Origin: Bacteroidales bacterium
Lineage (GTDB): Bacteria; Bacteroidota; Bacteroidia; Bacteroidales; Lentimicrobiaceae
DNA length: 64,000 nt
NCBI GenBank assembly: GCA_016788045.1
Contig: JAEUTG010000054.1
Coordinates: 1-64,000 of the forward strand
Direction of reading: 5' to 3'
Shown piece after piece: positions 21,101 to 28,251 of the stretch. Under the pieces are notes generated by a model, which was not told where the DNA came from, made no database searches, and saw nothing but the letters and a program-made list of their open reading frames with translations. The translations under genes and the position numbers were made by a program. The stretch's first letter is position 1. Each line of letters opens with the position of its first letter.

Positions 21101-21331
21101 CCTGAGTGAACTGCCGATCATAAAATACAGACGGGTTCCGGGTTCAATGGTCAATACTACATTGGCGGGAACGATGAGCGGCTCGACAACAATAATGGGA
21201 TTCAGTGCAGGGGAATAAACAGTACTGCCGGTAAGCACACCACCCACATATTCCTGAGCGGAAGCAACAGTAATGCCCATGGCCAGGGTAAAAGCTGTCA
21301 GAAACCGATTGATCGCCGGATTGTTAAACAT
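18200..21331 (-). CDS. T9SS-secreted right-handed beta-helix protein
   Basis: I chose the ATG at 21331, which starts a signal peptide (MFNNPAINRFLTAFTLAMGITVASAQ), over an in-frame ATG 48 nt upstream. The mature N-terminal part (to ~residue 430) is a right-handed beta-helix of the NosD type, with many N-x-I/N-x-L turns such as NNLSYH, NTVTHNN and NIVKDN. An FN3-like segment (DWKPNSESDIAGYRVYFGEE), Ig-like segments and two carboxypeptidase-regulatory-like segments follow. The last ~75 residues form a type-A T9SS sorting domain (VYPNPASGKIRLN, KPGIYMVVLN, TQKLVV). Beta-helices of this kind often bind or cleave polysaccharide, but no catalytic residues can be named. It is co-oriented with the STN, FecR and sigma genes (126-nt gap) and is probably in their operon. 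Confidence 0.88.
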   Translation of the reverse strand: MFNNPAINRFLTAFTLAMGITVASAQEYVGGVLTGSTVYSPALNPIIVVEPLIVPANVVLTIEPGTRLYFMIGSSLRTEGGELIARGTPEQPISFLPQTDNKWDGISFSGSETGLDENGNYLSGSILEYISISQTTTGLKLSDTSHILARQINITVSDFGITLQSGSSLQLFHSTVDQCSYGMYIKDSDDNIIDNCTITNCDIGVFYPSNSNSNYNRLSNNNLSYHRNIALFMSIGQGHIQYNEIHGNTVTHNNIGLHIGNGGQADQGFNVISSNIVQFNDIGIKLSQDADTLRNNLVAGNVTGMLISKAGYNVIESNIVKDNTGWGMHLTDASQENHISANTVTGNAHGVLVTHKDFKYSVNNTFEYNLLSGNLNETFLFEAGPQHPLRFNSILGPPDTHIFVNHFETDIYAQNNWWGTTDTTGIDSLIYDFHDNEIYGEVVYKPFSETPDPQSPLSKPALVVKRRAGNHILVDWKPNSESDIAGYRVYFGEEGSEGFSGSIDVGSDTICILENLALADPVAVTAYDTDADGSWDQTEGHESDYSYAIAGPYSGTDTIVCQGSSYNIADATSLYIDNVEWTTSGDGIFSDATEINPVYTPGSVDIANGSVDLTLLQTAEGLQLSDGFTLNINGVPFLYAGNDTTVFRHEAYTALTASAANYTRVNWETMGDGVFTDPGLLNCLYQPGDNDILNGGVQLIVNLESACGSLRDTLLLGIIPSYSIHGSIRMNNNQIADAVVVAVRDGTSGFRAVEATSSDAAGKFLFENLASGNYYLYALSDPENFPQRLPTYYAMSPRWQKAHLLPVETDVFDVDIELLPVDTQIPAGAGSISGFFNYLGDGGDDDKLYTQAWFGKQENLPGGNSAIPAANHIVLLMNAGFTRIFGWALTASDGSFSFNNLPFGSYRLWGEKAGYTNSTFPLIVLSDENKDVEGVLIILNQKNIEITVPENELPGSVKGLVYPNPASGKIRLNPSFISPDESFELSIYSAEGVLAGRISSLSGLPEGTGEIDISGFKPGIYMVVLNRSTGETSTQKLVVAGER

Positions 21332-21457
21332 TTTATCAGCCTGTAGATGAATCCCCGGTATTCGTCCGCTGAACATCAAGTCCTCTTAAACAGGCCCTCA
21401 GCACAGAATATGTACTTGTGCAGAAGTCCTGAGTTATACCGGAGAAGTAATGCAAAG

Positions 21458-22765
21458 TTAATACAATTTCCAGATGAGCCCGGCATCAATGCCAAATGCC
21501 CGGTAGCGCAATTCAACCGGATATCCGTCAAATACAGACTCGAGATGCCCCCGGTACTTCAACCCCGCTTCAAAAATAAACCGTCCGGGAAGCGGATACC
21601 TGAGCCCGGCACCCAGGGTATAAGATAGAACCACAGGTTTATATTTCAGATCACGGAATTGTGAAACGCCTTCGTCTGCAGCATTGAGGATCAGTCCTTT
21701 GCTCCCGAGATGAAACCCGGCAATAAGACCGGCTCTCACAAAAATCAGCAACCTGCCGGCTGGCTGATTGTACTGCAATGTGAAAGGAATCTCAAGAAAT
21801 TTCTGACTCACGGCAGCACTGTAGGTATATGCTTCCAGATCGACCGGCATGTAGGTTGAATCCATCACATAAAACCAGGTGGTGTCTTCATTTTCCAGGG
21901 TATAATAGGCATCGAGGGTATCTTTTCTGAAAAATCCACCGGTCTCCTTTTCAAAACTATACTCCAGCCGGCTGTTGAGAGAGGCACAGGAAATCCCTGT
22001 ACTGAATTCGAAACGGGAATAAAACATACTGAAATCCACGCCCGCAGAACCTGAAAAGAAACGTGGGGAATAAGCATTCTTATAATCAGCATTGCTGGTG
22101 AAGGATGCTGATTCACTGTTAAAACTCTGACGAATGCCCAGCCACGAACCATGGATTCCGGCCTGGAATTTCAGCTCTCTGGTAAGATCATCGGATAAGC
22201 GCGTGAGGTTAGAAAAGATATCGGCCCCCTTGATGGGAACATCGCGGGTTACCACCTTCATAATATACACGGTATCAAACCTTACCAGTGTATCTTTTAC
22301 GGTAACTGTTACGGTATCCTTTTCTAACATTGTCCGGGTCATAAATACAGTATCGGGCTTTATGGGCAGATTTCCCCGCTGCTGGGCATCCTGCACAGTG
22401 CTTCCGGGCAGATCAGTCAGTGCCGGATTTTTCCGGAAGATGACTATCTGGTTACCGTTTTGCCTGAGTCCGAATTTCTCAGCAGGCAAAATCTCGGCAA
22501 GGACTGCCGAGAGTCGCCTGTTGTCCATATTCAGACTGATCAGGCGGGTAGCTTCAATATGATCGGGATTGTAAGAGAAGGTAATACCGGTATTTCTGGC
22601 TAGTTTTTCAAGCACCTGTGATACCGGTTCATTTCTGCAGCTGACAGAGACCAGGGGATCATGCTTGATACCCTGCGCAAGGGTAGTTGCCTGAAACAGG
22701 CAAAAAACAAAGGAAATAAAAACAAAACAATTGAGGTTTTTCAAAAAAATAAGCTTGAAAACCAC
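21458..22765 (-). CDS. STN-domain outer-membrane beta-barrel protein
   Basis: This 435-residue protein has a signal peptide (hydrophobic to ~residue 30, TTLAQG). An STN (secretin/TonB short N-terminal) domain covers ~35-110 (VSCRNEPVSQVLEKLARNTGITFSYNPDHI...LVSLNMDNRRLSAVLAEIL). A linker rich in V/T repeats follows (~140-180), then a small outer-membrane beta-barrel ending in an aromatic residue (WKLY). In FecIR-type systems the STN domain of a transducer touches the FecR periplasmic part. Here it sits 29 nt after fecR, but on a small barrel rather than a full TonB-dependent receptor. The inferred role is surface sensor or signal transducer for the neighbouring FecR; alternatively it is a plain porin-like protein. 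Confidence 0.8.
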   Translation of the reverse strand: MVFKLIFLKNLNCFVFISFVFCLFQATTLAQGIKHDPLVSVSCRNEPVSQVLEKLARNTGITFSYNPDHIEATRLISLNMDNRRLSAVLAEILPAEKFGLRQNGNQIVIFRKNPALTDLPGSTVQDAQQRGNLPIKPDTVFMTRTMLEKDTVTVTVKDTLVRFDTVYIMKVVTRDVPIKGADIFSNLTRLSDDLTRELKFQAGIHGSWLGIRQSFNSESASFTSNADYKNAYSPRFFSGSAGVDFSMFYSRFEFSTGISCASLNSRLEYSFEKETGGFFRKDTLDAYYTLENEDTTWFYVMDSTYMPVDLEAYTYSAAVSQKFLEIPFTLQYNQPAGRLLIFVRAGLIAGFHLGSKGLILNAADEGVSQFRDLKYKPVVLSYTLGAGLRYPLPGRFIFEAGLKYRGHLESVFDGYPVELRYRAFGIDAGLIWKLY

Positions 22766-22794
22766 TACCGGTGAAGGATGAATGAATGCAGGGA

Positions 22795-23802
22795 TCAGTG
22801 CAGGATTACCAGGGCGCCTTTTATTTCATACTGAAAGCCGAAAATCAGGGACAAGGTTTCCATAACTGTTTGCAGCGATTCATTTTCAAAACGGGCAGTT
22901 AGTCTTTGGTTTAACAATTCCCTGTTGCTGACAACAAAACGGGTTTGATATTTGTTTTCAAGCGCTTTCAGAACTTCATCCAGTCTCGATTCCCTGAAGG
23001 TGAGAATACCGGTTTTCCAACTCAGCACATTCAGGTCATCGTTAACCCCTCTGAGAATCTTACCCGATTCGGGGCTATAGGTAGCCATTTCGCCGGCTGA
23101 AAGGAGGACACCGGTCTTTTCAGCCAGCATCGGATCAGTGCCGGAAGGATAAACCACCACTTTACCGGTATTCACAGTTACCCGAACAACATCACTGCCC
23201 GGCCGGGCATCAACATTGAACGAGGTACCTACCACCTTGATATCCACTCCTGAAGTGTGAATCAGGAAAGGTTTATCCCGATCGGGACTCACTTCAAAAA
23301 ACGCTTCACCAAAAATAGAAATTTCTCTGGTATCACCCGAAAAAACACCGGGATATTTAATCAGCGTATTGCGGTTAAGTATGGCTGTGGTCCCATCGGG
23401 GAGCTCTACCGGGGCAGAAATCCCTGTCAGGGAGGAAATCTGTTTCATTTCAGGGGCCTTCTGTAAGGAAGAGAATATACCAAAGGCAATCAGCAGGATG
23501 GCTGCAATGCCGGCAACAGCATAATAGGGAAGCAACTGCCGCAGCGATTTCTTTTCTGAAGCGGCGGGACTTCCTTCTCCGGAATGCATCCTGGCTTGAA
23601 GCTTCGACCAGGCTTTATCTGAATCAAACTTTACATTTCTGCTTTCGGTGAGCACCAGCAGCCCCTTGTAGGTTTCGTACAAACGCTGATTGGCAGGACT
23701 TTTCTTAAGCCATGCCTCGGCCTGCTGCTTTTCTTCAGGAGTGGCTTCACCCTGAATAAGCTTGATAATCAAACGTTTATACTTGCCGGTAGAAAAAAGC
23801 AT
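22795..23802 (-). CDS. FecR-family anti-sigma factor
   Basis: The start at 23802 (MLFSTGKYKRLIIK) is preferred because the upstream in-frame ATG (23841) lies inside the promoter motif. The cytoplasmic N-terminal part resembles the FecR anti-sigma region (GEATPEEKQQAEAWLKKSPANQRLYETY). One TM helix follows (~91-112, LLPYYAVAGIAAILLIAFGIF). The periplasmic FecR domain contains ELPDGTTAILNRNTLIKYP and EAFFEVSPD...F.IHT. The C-terminal ~65 residues are a DUF4974/STN-like domain. FecR proteins hold an ECF sigma factor at the membrane and release it on a signal from the outer-membrane transducer. Its neighbours, the sigma gene upstream and the STN barrel downstream, fit this. Confidence 0.93.
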   Translation of the reverse strand: MLFSTGKYKRLIIKLIQGEATPEEKQQAEAWLKKSPANQRLYETYKGLLVLTESRNVKFDSDKAWSKLQARMHSGEGSPAASEKKSLRQLLPYYAVAGIAAILLIAFGIFSSLQKAPEMKQISSLTGISAPVELPDGTTAILNRNTLIKYPGVFSGDTREISIFGEAFFEVSPDRDKPFLIHTSGVDIKVVGTSFNVDARPGSDVVRVTVNTGKVVVYPSGTDPMLAEKTGVLLSAGEMATYSPESGKILRGVNDDLNVLSWKTGILTFRESRLDEVLKALENKYQTRFVVSNRELLNQRLTARFENESLQTVMETLSLIFGFQYEIKGALVILH

Positions 23803-23828
23803 TGATCGTAAAAATTCAATTGGTAAGT

Positions 23829-23861
23829 AATAGACAATCAAACAGGCGTTTACCCCTACTC
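23829..23861 (-). promoter_or_regulatory. ECF-type promoter motif, copy 3 (before fecR)
   Basis: On the minus strand it reads GAGTAGGGGTAA, 11 nt, ATTGTCTATT, the same as the copies near the giant genes. It lies between the sigma stop codon and the fecR start, so fecR and the genes after it could be positively autoregulated. An A7/T7 quasi-palindrome at 23870-23883 sits just upstream. Confidence 0.68.
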
Positions 23862-23889
23862 CCTGTTTAAAAAAATTTTTTAAAAGAAA

Positions 23890-24477
23890 TTAACTAAGTA
23901 TTAACATGCTGAATATCAACCACAAAACCGGGAGATAATCGCGCAGCTTTTCCCGCATAAATTCCAGGGCTTTCGACATCTGAATTTCTACAGTTTTCAG
24001 GCTAATTCCCAATTTTGAAGCAATATCCTGATAACGCAGGCCTTCAAGGCGGCTCATCTCGAAAATCATGCGCCGTTTTTCGGGCATGGAACGCATCAGC
24101 CTTACCAGTTGTTTCTCAAGATCAGCATGTACAAGCGCATCATGGGCTGAGACCGATTTCTGATCATCAACCCTGAAACCAACATATTCTTCGTATTTCC
24201 TCACATGCCCCTGGTATTTGATGTGATTCAGGGCATGATTGGTGACCGATTTAAACAGGTAAGCGGTAAGTGAGGTAGTGATGACAAGCGAGTCCCTTCG
24301 CTCCCACATTTTAAAAAACATATCCTGCACAACCTCCTCGGCAACTTCAGGATCAATAAGATACCGACGGGCATGTACACACAGCGGCCCGTAAAATTCA
24401 CGGAATACCGACTCGAAAACCTTCTCGTCTCCCTGCTTTAATGCCAGAAGTCTGATTTTATCCGATTCGGTGATCAT
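23890..24477 (-). CDS. ECF RNA polymerase sigma factor (Bacteroides-type, FecI-like)
   Basis: At 195 residues it has the usual length. Region 2 is clear (FYGPLCVHARRYLIDPEVAEEVVQDMFFKMWERRDSL), and region 4 has the helix-turn-helix (EGLRYQDIASKLGISLKTVEIQMSKALEFMREKL). It belongs to the Bacteroidota sigma-70 expansion family paired with FecR. Unusually, the last ~15 residues are hydrophobic (LPVLWLIFSMLILS), which might associate with membrane. A TATTTTTG hexamer-like element (TAnnTTTG form) at 24501-24508 on the minus strand lies 24 nt before the start, without a good -33 TTG. Likely targets are the three conserved motifs in this window. Confidence 0.95.
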   Translation of the reverse strand: MITESDKIRLLALKQGDEKVFESVFREFYGPLCVHARRYLIDPEVAEEVVQDMFFKMWERRDSLVITTSLTAYLFKSVTNHALNHIKYQGHVRKYEEYVGFRVDDQKSVSAHDALVHADLEKQLVRLMRSMPEKRRMIFEMSRLEGLRYQDIASKLGISLKTVEIQMSKALEFMREKLRDYLPVLWLIFSMLILS

Positions 24478-24694
24478 GCTGGTTTTTCTTGATAACGAAA
24501 CAAAAATAAGAATTTATCCCGAGTTTCAGTCAGAAACTCTTCTTCGCTTGATTTCAATAAATACCGGGTTTAAGATGATCATAACATATGAGTGGCAGTG
24601 AAATAAAGGTAACGGATTATTATCAGGATTTTTCAAAAACGTAATACGGTAAATCCTGCAAAAAATTGCCGGAATGTTATGAAATTTATTTGAG

Positions 24695-24917
24695 TAAGAG
24701 ACTGTTTAAATTCAATATTCCATTTTTAACAGGCCCGTCCTTTAGGGCGGGTTTCAATCAGATTATCACAGAATGTGGCAAAATCATGAAAAATTTGCAA
24801 ATTCATCATAAATTTTTCATGATTTTGCCCCTGTGTTTGTTGTTTTTTCTATACCTGCCCTAAAGGACGGGCCTATTCTATTCACAGAGTTTTAAAATAT
24901 TTAAACTGTCTCTAAGT
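24695..24917. repeat. Nested inverted-repeat element (MITE-like) in a 452-nt gap
   Basis: Outer arms AGAGACTGTTTAAAT (starts ~24697) and ATTTAAACTGTCTCT (ends ~24914) are inverted with one mismatch. Inside them a 21-bp arm (24731-24751) pairs with 24854-24874 with one mismatch; each contains a REP-like GTCCTTTAGGGC or GCCCTAAAGGAC core. The centre is a third inverted repeat built on GGCAAAATCATGAAAAATTT (from ~24778). No protein of useful length is encoded. Terminal inverted repeats with no transposase suggest a non-autonomous insertion element; no clear target duplication was found. The rest of the gap (24478-24929) holds only the weak sigma promoter. Confidence 0.65.
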
Positions 24918-24929
24918 TGAAATGCCTTT

Positions 24930-26339
24930 TTAAAACTCTTTCACAAGAATGCGGGGCTCCAGCATATCCATCATGGCATACTTCACCCCTTCCCTGCCCT
25001 GGCCCGAATCTTTGATGCCGCCGTAGGGCATGTGATCTACCCTGAACGTTGGCACATCGTTGATGATGACCCCTCCGGCTTCAATCCGCTCAAATGCCAG
25101 GTTTATCTCATCAAGGTGGTTGGTAAATATGCCGGCCTGCAATCCGAATCTGGATCCGTTGATCAGTTCCACCGCCTCCCCGAAACGATCATAGGGCTCG
25201 AGTGTAACTACTGGCCCGAAAACTTCTTCACCACACACTTTCATTTCCGGGGTAGTGCCTGAAAGAACGGTCGGGGCTACCATCGTTCCCACGCGGGTTC
25301 CACCGCACAGCACCCGGGCCCCTCCGGCAACGGCTTCGGCAATCCAGGCTTCAACACGGGCGGCATTGGGTTCATCAATCATGGCGCTGAATTCAGTCTC
25401 AAGCAACGCCGGATCACCGGTACGAAGTTCCGATACCAGACGGGTGAACTGTGCGGCAAAATCATCGAAAACACTCCGGTGAACATAAATACGCTGGGTA
25501 TGGATGCAAACCTGCCCTGAATAGGAGAAGGCTCCGGTAAGGCATTTTCGCAAAGCGTTATGGAGATCAGCGCTCTCTGCAACAATTACCCCGGCATTCC
25601 CACCCAGCTCAAGCACCACCTTTTTCTTTCCGGCGGCAGCCTTCATGCGCCAGCCAACCTCCGGCGAACCGGTAAACGAAAGCAAAGCGATCCGGGGATC
25701 GGTTACCAGGCGGTTGCCCGTTTCACGATCCATGGGCAACACCGAAACTGCTCCCTCCGGCAACCCTGTTTCCGCAATGATTTCCGAAAGCAGCAGGGTT
25801 GATAAAGGTGTTGAAGAAGATGGCTTGATGATTACCGGACAACCGGCAGCAATGGCAGGCGCCAGTTTGTGGACCGCCAGGTTGAGCGGAAAATTGAAGG
25901 GCGCAATCCCTGCTACAACCCCAACCGGGAAGTATTTCACCAGACCTTCTTTCCGCTCCCCGGCTGGTGTCCAGTCGAGACTCAGGTATTCAGAAGGCAG
26001 TCTTTTCGATTCCTCAGCAGCTACTGTAAAGGTTTGTATGGAACGGTCAATCTCCCCGAAAGCATACCGGAGAGGCTTCCCGGATTCAAGCATAAGGGTG
26101 CGGGCAAATTCATCGCGGCGCTCAGACAGTCGGTTCCTGATATGCATCAACGCTCCATACTTCCGGTAAGAAGGCAGTGACCTGAGTTCTGACTTTACAG
26201 CCACGGCAACGGCAACAGCAGATTCCAGTTCTGAAGTTCCTGCCTGAAAGGTTGTAGCAACCAGACTTCCGTTGTAAGGGTTTTTTACCTCAAGTAATCG
26301 CGATGTCTGTATGAATTTTCCGGCTAAAAAAATATCCAT
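24930..26339 (-). CDS. NAD(P)-dependent aldehyde dehydrogenase
   Basis: This 469-residue member of the ALDH superfamily has Asn149 in APFNFPLN, Lys172 in IIKPSSSTP, the NAD-binding SFTGSPEVGW, general-base Glu244 in LELGGN and catalytic Cys278 in GQVCIHTQR, plus EVFGPVV. It oxidises an aldehyde to the acid. Within the family it resembles GapN or succinate-semialdehyde/lactaldehyde dehydrogenases, but the substrate cannot be fixed from sequence. It is monocistronic on the minus strand, and the next gene upstream (26401-26739) ends 61 nt away. Confidence 0.93.
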   Translation of the reverse strand: MDIFLAGKFIQTSRLLEVKNPYNGSLVATTFQAGTSELESAVAVAVAVKSELRSLPSYRKYGALMHIRNRLSERRDEFARTLMLESGKPLRYAFGEIDRSIQTFTVAAEESKRLPSEYLSLDWTPAGERKEGLVKYFPVGVVAGIAPFNFPLNLAVHKLAPAIAAGCPVIIKPSSSTPLSTLLLSEIIAETGLPEGAVSVLPMDRETGNRLVTDPRIALLSFTGSPEVGWRMKAAAGKKKVVLELGGNAGVIVAESADLHNALRKCLTGAFSYSGQVCIHTQRIYVHRSVFDDFAAQFTRLVSELRTGDPALLETEFSAMIDEPNAARVEAWIAEAVAGGARVLCGGTRVGTMVAPTVLSGTTPEMKVCGEEVFGPVVTLEPYDRFGEAVELINGSRFGLQAGIFTNHLDEINLAFERIEAGGVIINDVPTFRVDHMPYGGIKDSGQGREGVKYAMMDMLEPRILVKEF

Positions 26340-26400
26340 GTTCAGCTGTTTGTTACGGCAAAGTTAGCATACTCACTCCGGAAACGAAACTCCTGCCGGC

Positions 26401-26739
26401 TTATTTTCTGAGGATGGTAAGCGCTTCAGGCGTCGGGTAGCGCCTGAGCTTTGAAAAATCGGTTTTCCAGAAGTCCAGGTCCAGCAAACGGCCGTTTTTA
26501 TCTCTGGTCAGTGAGATGATTACCTCTACCCCATCGGCATCGGTGTATTCAACCTGTACCAGATCACCATCGTACAGGCCTGGGTCGCTGCCTGCCATGC
26601 TGATGCTGCCCATAAAGCCCCCTTCGTATTCCGATACTTCCTGAGCGATCGGGTATTCGGCTTCCGTGAGACCAATCTGCGACAATAAAAACTGAATGAG
26701 CAGTTTCTCCTCATCCCTTATGTTTCTCAGTTCATTCAT
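26401..26739 (-). CDS. Small DUF6984-like protein of unknown function
   Basis: This 112-residue soluble acidic protein begins MNELRNIRDEEKLLIQFLLSQIGL and continues with a beta-rich part (DGDLVQVEYTDADGVEVIISLTRDKNGRLLDLDFWKTDFSKLRRYP). The layout (N-terminal EEK-LL-FLL, C-terminal DFWK and P-xP) recalls the DUF6984 family; I am moderately sure of that and know no function. Its ATG overlaps the stop of the HxlR regulator by 4 nt (ATGA), so the two are translationally coupled. Confidence 0.75.
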   Translation of the reverse strand: MNELRNIRDEEKLLIQFLLSQIGLTEAEYPIAQEVSEYEGGFMGSISMAGSDPGLYDGDLVQVEYTDADGVEVIISLTRDKNGRLLDLDFWKTDFSKLRRYPTPEALTILRK

Positions 26740-27119
26740 AACGCGTCAGTCAGTTCCGGGGTTTCCTGATGTTTCCGCTCATAATCAGCCCAGTTAACCA
26801 TGGCTTTCAGCACACTTTCGAGCGCCTTTCCTGAAGCGGTAAGCCTGTATTCAACAAACGGGGGAACAACAGGCAGCGCTTTCCGCTCGATCAGTTTATC
26901 AGCTTCCAACTGCTTCAGCTGCTGTATAAGCATCTTTTCCGTAATGGCCGGAATAAGCCGCTTCAATTCACTGTACCGGCGCGTTCCACCCAGCAGGTTG
27001 TAAATAATAATCGGTTTCCAACGCCCTCCGATCTTGCCAAGTGTATACGTTACCGGACAAACATTCAAGGTTTCCGATTTATTCAACTGGTTGGTAGAGT
27101 TCGCTTTAACTTTTGTCAT
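26736..27119 (-). CDS. HxlR-family transcriptional regulator
   Basis: This 127-residue winged-helix protein has the HxlR signature: conserved CPVTYTLGKIGGRWKPIIIYNLL near residue 21, RYSELKRLIPAITEKMLIQQLKQLEADKLIERK as recognition helix and wing, and EYRLTASGKALESVL. Members often sense quinones, aldehydes or oxidants through the N-terminal Cys. It is divergent from an NAD(P)-binding oxidoreductase (27200-28090), a common pairing in which the regulator represses the enzyme from the shared 80-nt gap. It is coupled to the small gene downstream. Confidence 0.93.
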   Translation of the reverse strand: MTKVKANSTNQLNKSETLNVCPVTYTLGKIGGRWKPIIIYNLLGGTRRYSELKRLIPAITEKMLIQQLKQLEADKLIERKALPVVPPFVEYRLTASGKALESVLKAMVNWADYERKHQETPELTDAL

Positions 27120-27143
27120 CTTTACATACTTTCGGGTAAGTAC

Positions 27144-27174
27144 TTGTATAAAAGTAAGTGCAAATATACTTTTG
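27144..27174 (+). promoter_or_regulatory. Promoter for the oxidoreductase, with possible HxlR operator
   Basis: TTG at 27144-27146, a 20-nt spacer and TACTTTTG at 27167-27174 match the Bacteroidota promoter. Overlapping it on the minus strand, 27161-27168 gives TATATTTG, a possible -7 for the HxlR gene. AAGTACTT (27138-27145) and repeated AAGTA/TACTT words in the same 40 nt are a plausible HxlR operator. Confidence 0.65.
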
Positions 27175-27199
27175 TTTCGTCAAACCAAATCAAAAAAAA

Positions 27200-28090
27200 A
27201 TGAAAATAGTTGTTACAGGATCGCTGGGGCATATCAGCAGGCCCCTTGCAGAAAAACTTATTGCTGAAAATCACGATGTGACCATCATCAGCAGCAAAGC
27301 TGAAAAGATTAAAGAAATAGAAGCCCTTGGCGCAAAGGCAGCCATCGGAACGGTAGAGGATGTGGATTTTCTGACGTCAGTCTTCAGAGGTGCCGATGCG
27401 GTTTATACCATGGTACCCCCGTTTCTCGGAGCTGCTGACTGGAAGAAATACATAGGCAGCATTGGAGAGAACCTTGCAGCCGCAGTGAAGGCATCCGGAG
27501 TCAACTACGTTGTAAATCTGAGCAGCATTGGCGCCCACATGCCCGAAGGCTGCGGGCCGGTGAGCGGTTTGTATTTTGCCGAAAAGGCTTTTAACCAGCT
27601 TGAAGGTGTTCATGTAAAGCATCTGAGGCCTGGCTTTTTCTTTTACAACTTCCTGGGCAACATCGGCATGATCAGGCACATGGGGATAATTGGCGGCAAT
27701 TACGGTAACGGCACCAGCATGGTTCTTGTTCACCCGAACGACATCGCCGCTGTGGCTGCGGAAGAGCTGACGCTGAGATCGTTTACGGGAAAAAGTATCC
27801 GCTACATTGCCGGTGATGAACGAACTACCGATGAAATCGCCGATGCCCTTGGCAATGCCATCGGAAAGCCAGGTCTCCCATGGGTTGATTTTTCTGATGA
27901 AGATACAAAAGCTGCCCTGATTCAGGCCGGACTTCCCGAAGAGATCGCACGCAATTATGCCGAAATGGGAGCCGCTCTGCGCAACGGAAAAATGGCTGCT
28001 GAATACAACGCTGCGAAACCGATACCGTTTCAGCCAACCAGACTCGCTGATTTCGCGAAGGAATTTTCCGCAGTTTATGCCAATCAGTAA
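27200..28090 (+). CDS. NmrA-like NAD(P)-binding oxidoreductase
   Basis: The start at 27200 (MKIVVTGSLGHIS) is chosen over an in-frame ATG 42 nt upstream because it puts the dinucleotide motif at the N-terminus and follows the promoter. The resulting 296-residue atypical SDR has TGSLGHIS (glycine-rich loop), ISSKAEK after beta-2, AVYTMVPPF and NLSSIGAHMP, like NmrA/QorB quinone reductases. A reductase for quinones or electrophiles would suit the divergent HxlR regulator; this substrate is inference. Confidence 0.9.
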   Translation: MKIVVTGSLGHISRPLAEKLIAENHDVTIISSKAEKIKEIEALGAKAAIGTVEDVDFLTSVFRGADAVYTMVPPFLGAADWKKYIGSIGENLAAAVKASGVNYVVNLSSIGAHMPEGCGPVSGLYFAEKAFNQLEGVHVKHLRPGFFFYNFLGNIGMIRHMGIIGGNYGNGTSMVLVHPNDIAAVAAEELTLRSFTGKSIRYIAGDERTTDEIADALGNAIGKPGLPWVDFSDEDTKAALIQAGLPEEIARNYAEMGAALRNGKMAAEYNAAKPIPFQPTRLADFAKEFSAVYANQ

Positions 28091-28159
28091 ACCAGGAAAG
28101 GAAATCTGCCCCGGGGGGCGTTGCTTCAGTTAACTGGCTTGCTGAGCCCCTGAATTGAA

Positions 28160-28222
28160 ACTGCCTGAGCGGATCCGTGTCCTGTATCTCAATGTACAGG
28201 ATCGGAAAACCGCTCAGGCAGT
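28160..28222. terminator. Strong hairpin between convergent genes
   Basis: A perfect 13-bp stem, ACTGCCTGAGCGG (28160-28172) with CCGCTCAGGCAGT (28210-28222), encloses a second stem (TCCTGTA with TACAGGA). It sits between the convergent ends of the oxidoreductase and the lipoprotein genes. It probably works as a bidirectional terminator, although only a short T-run (TTGATTTTC) follows on the plus strand. Confidence 0.65.
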
Positions 28223-28251
28223 TGATTTTCTTAAACGCAACACGGACTCTT

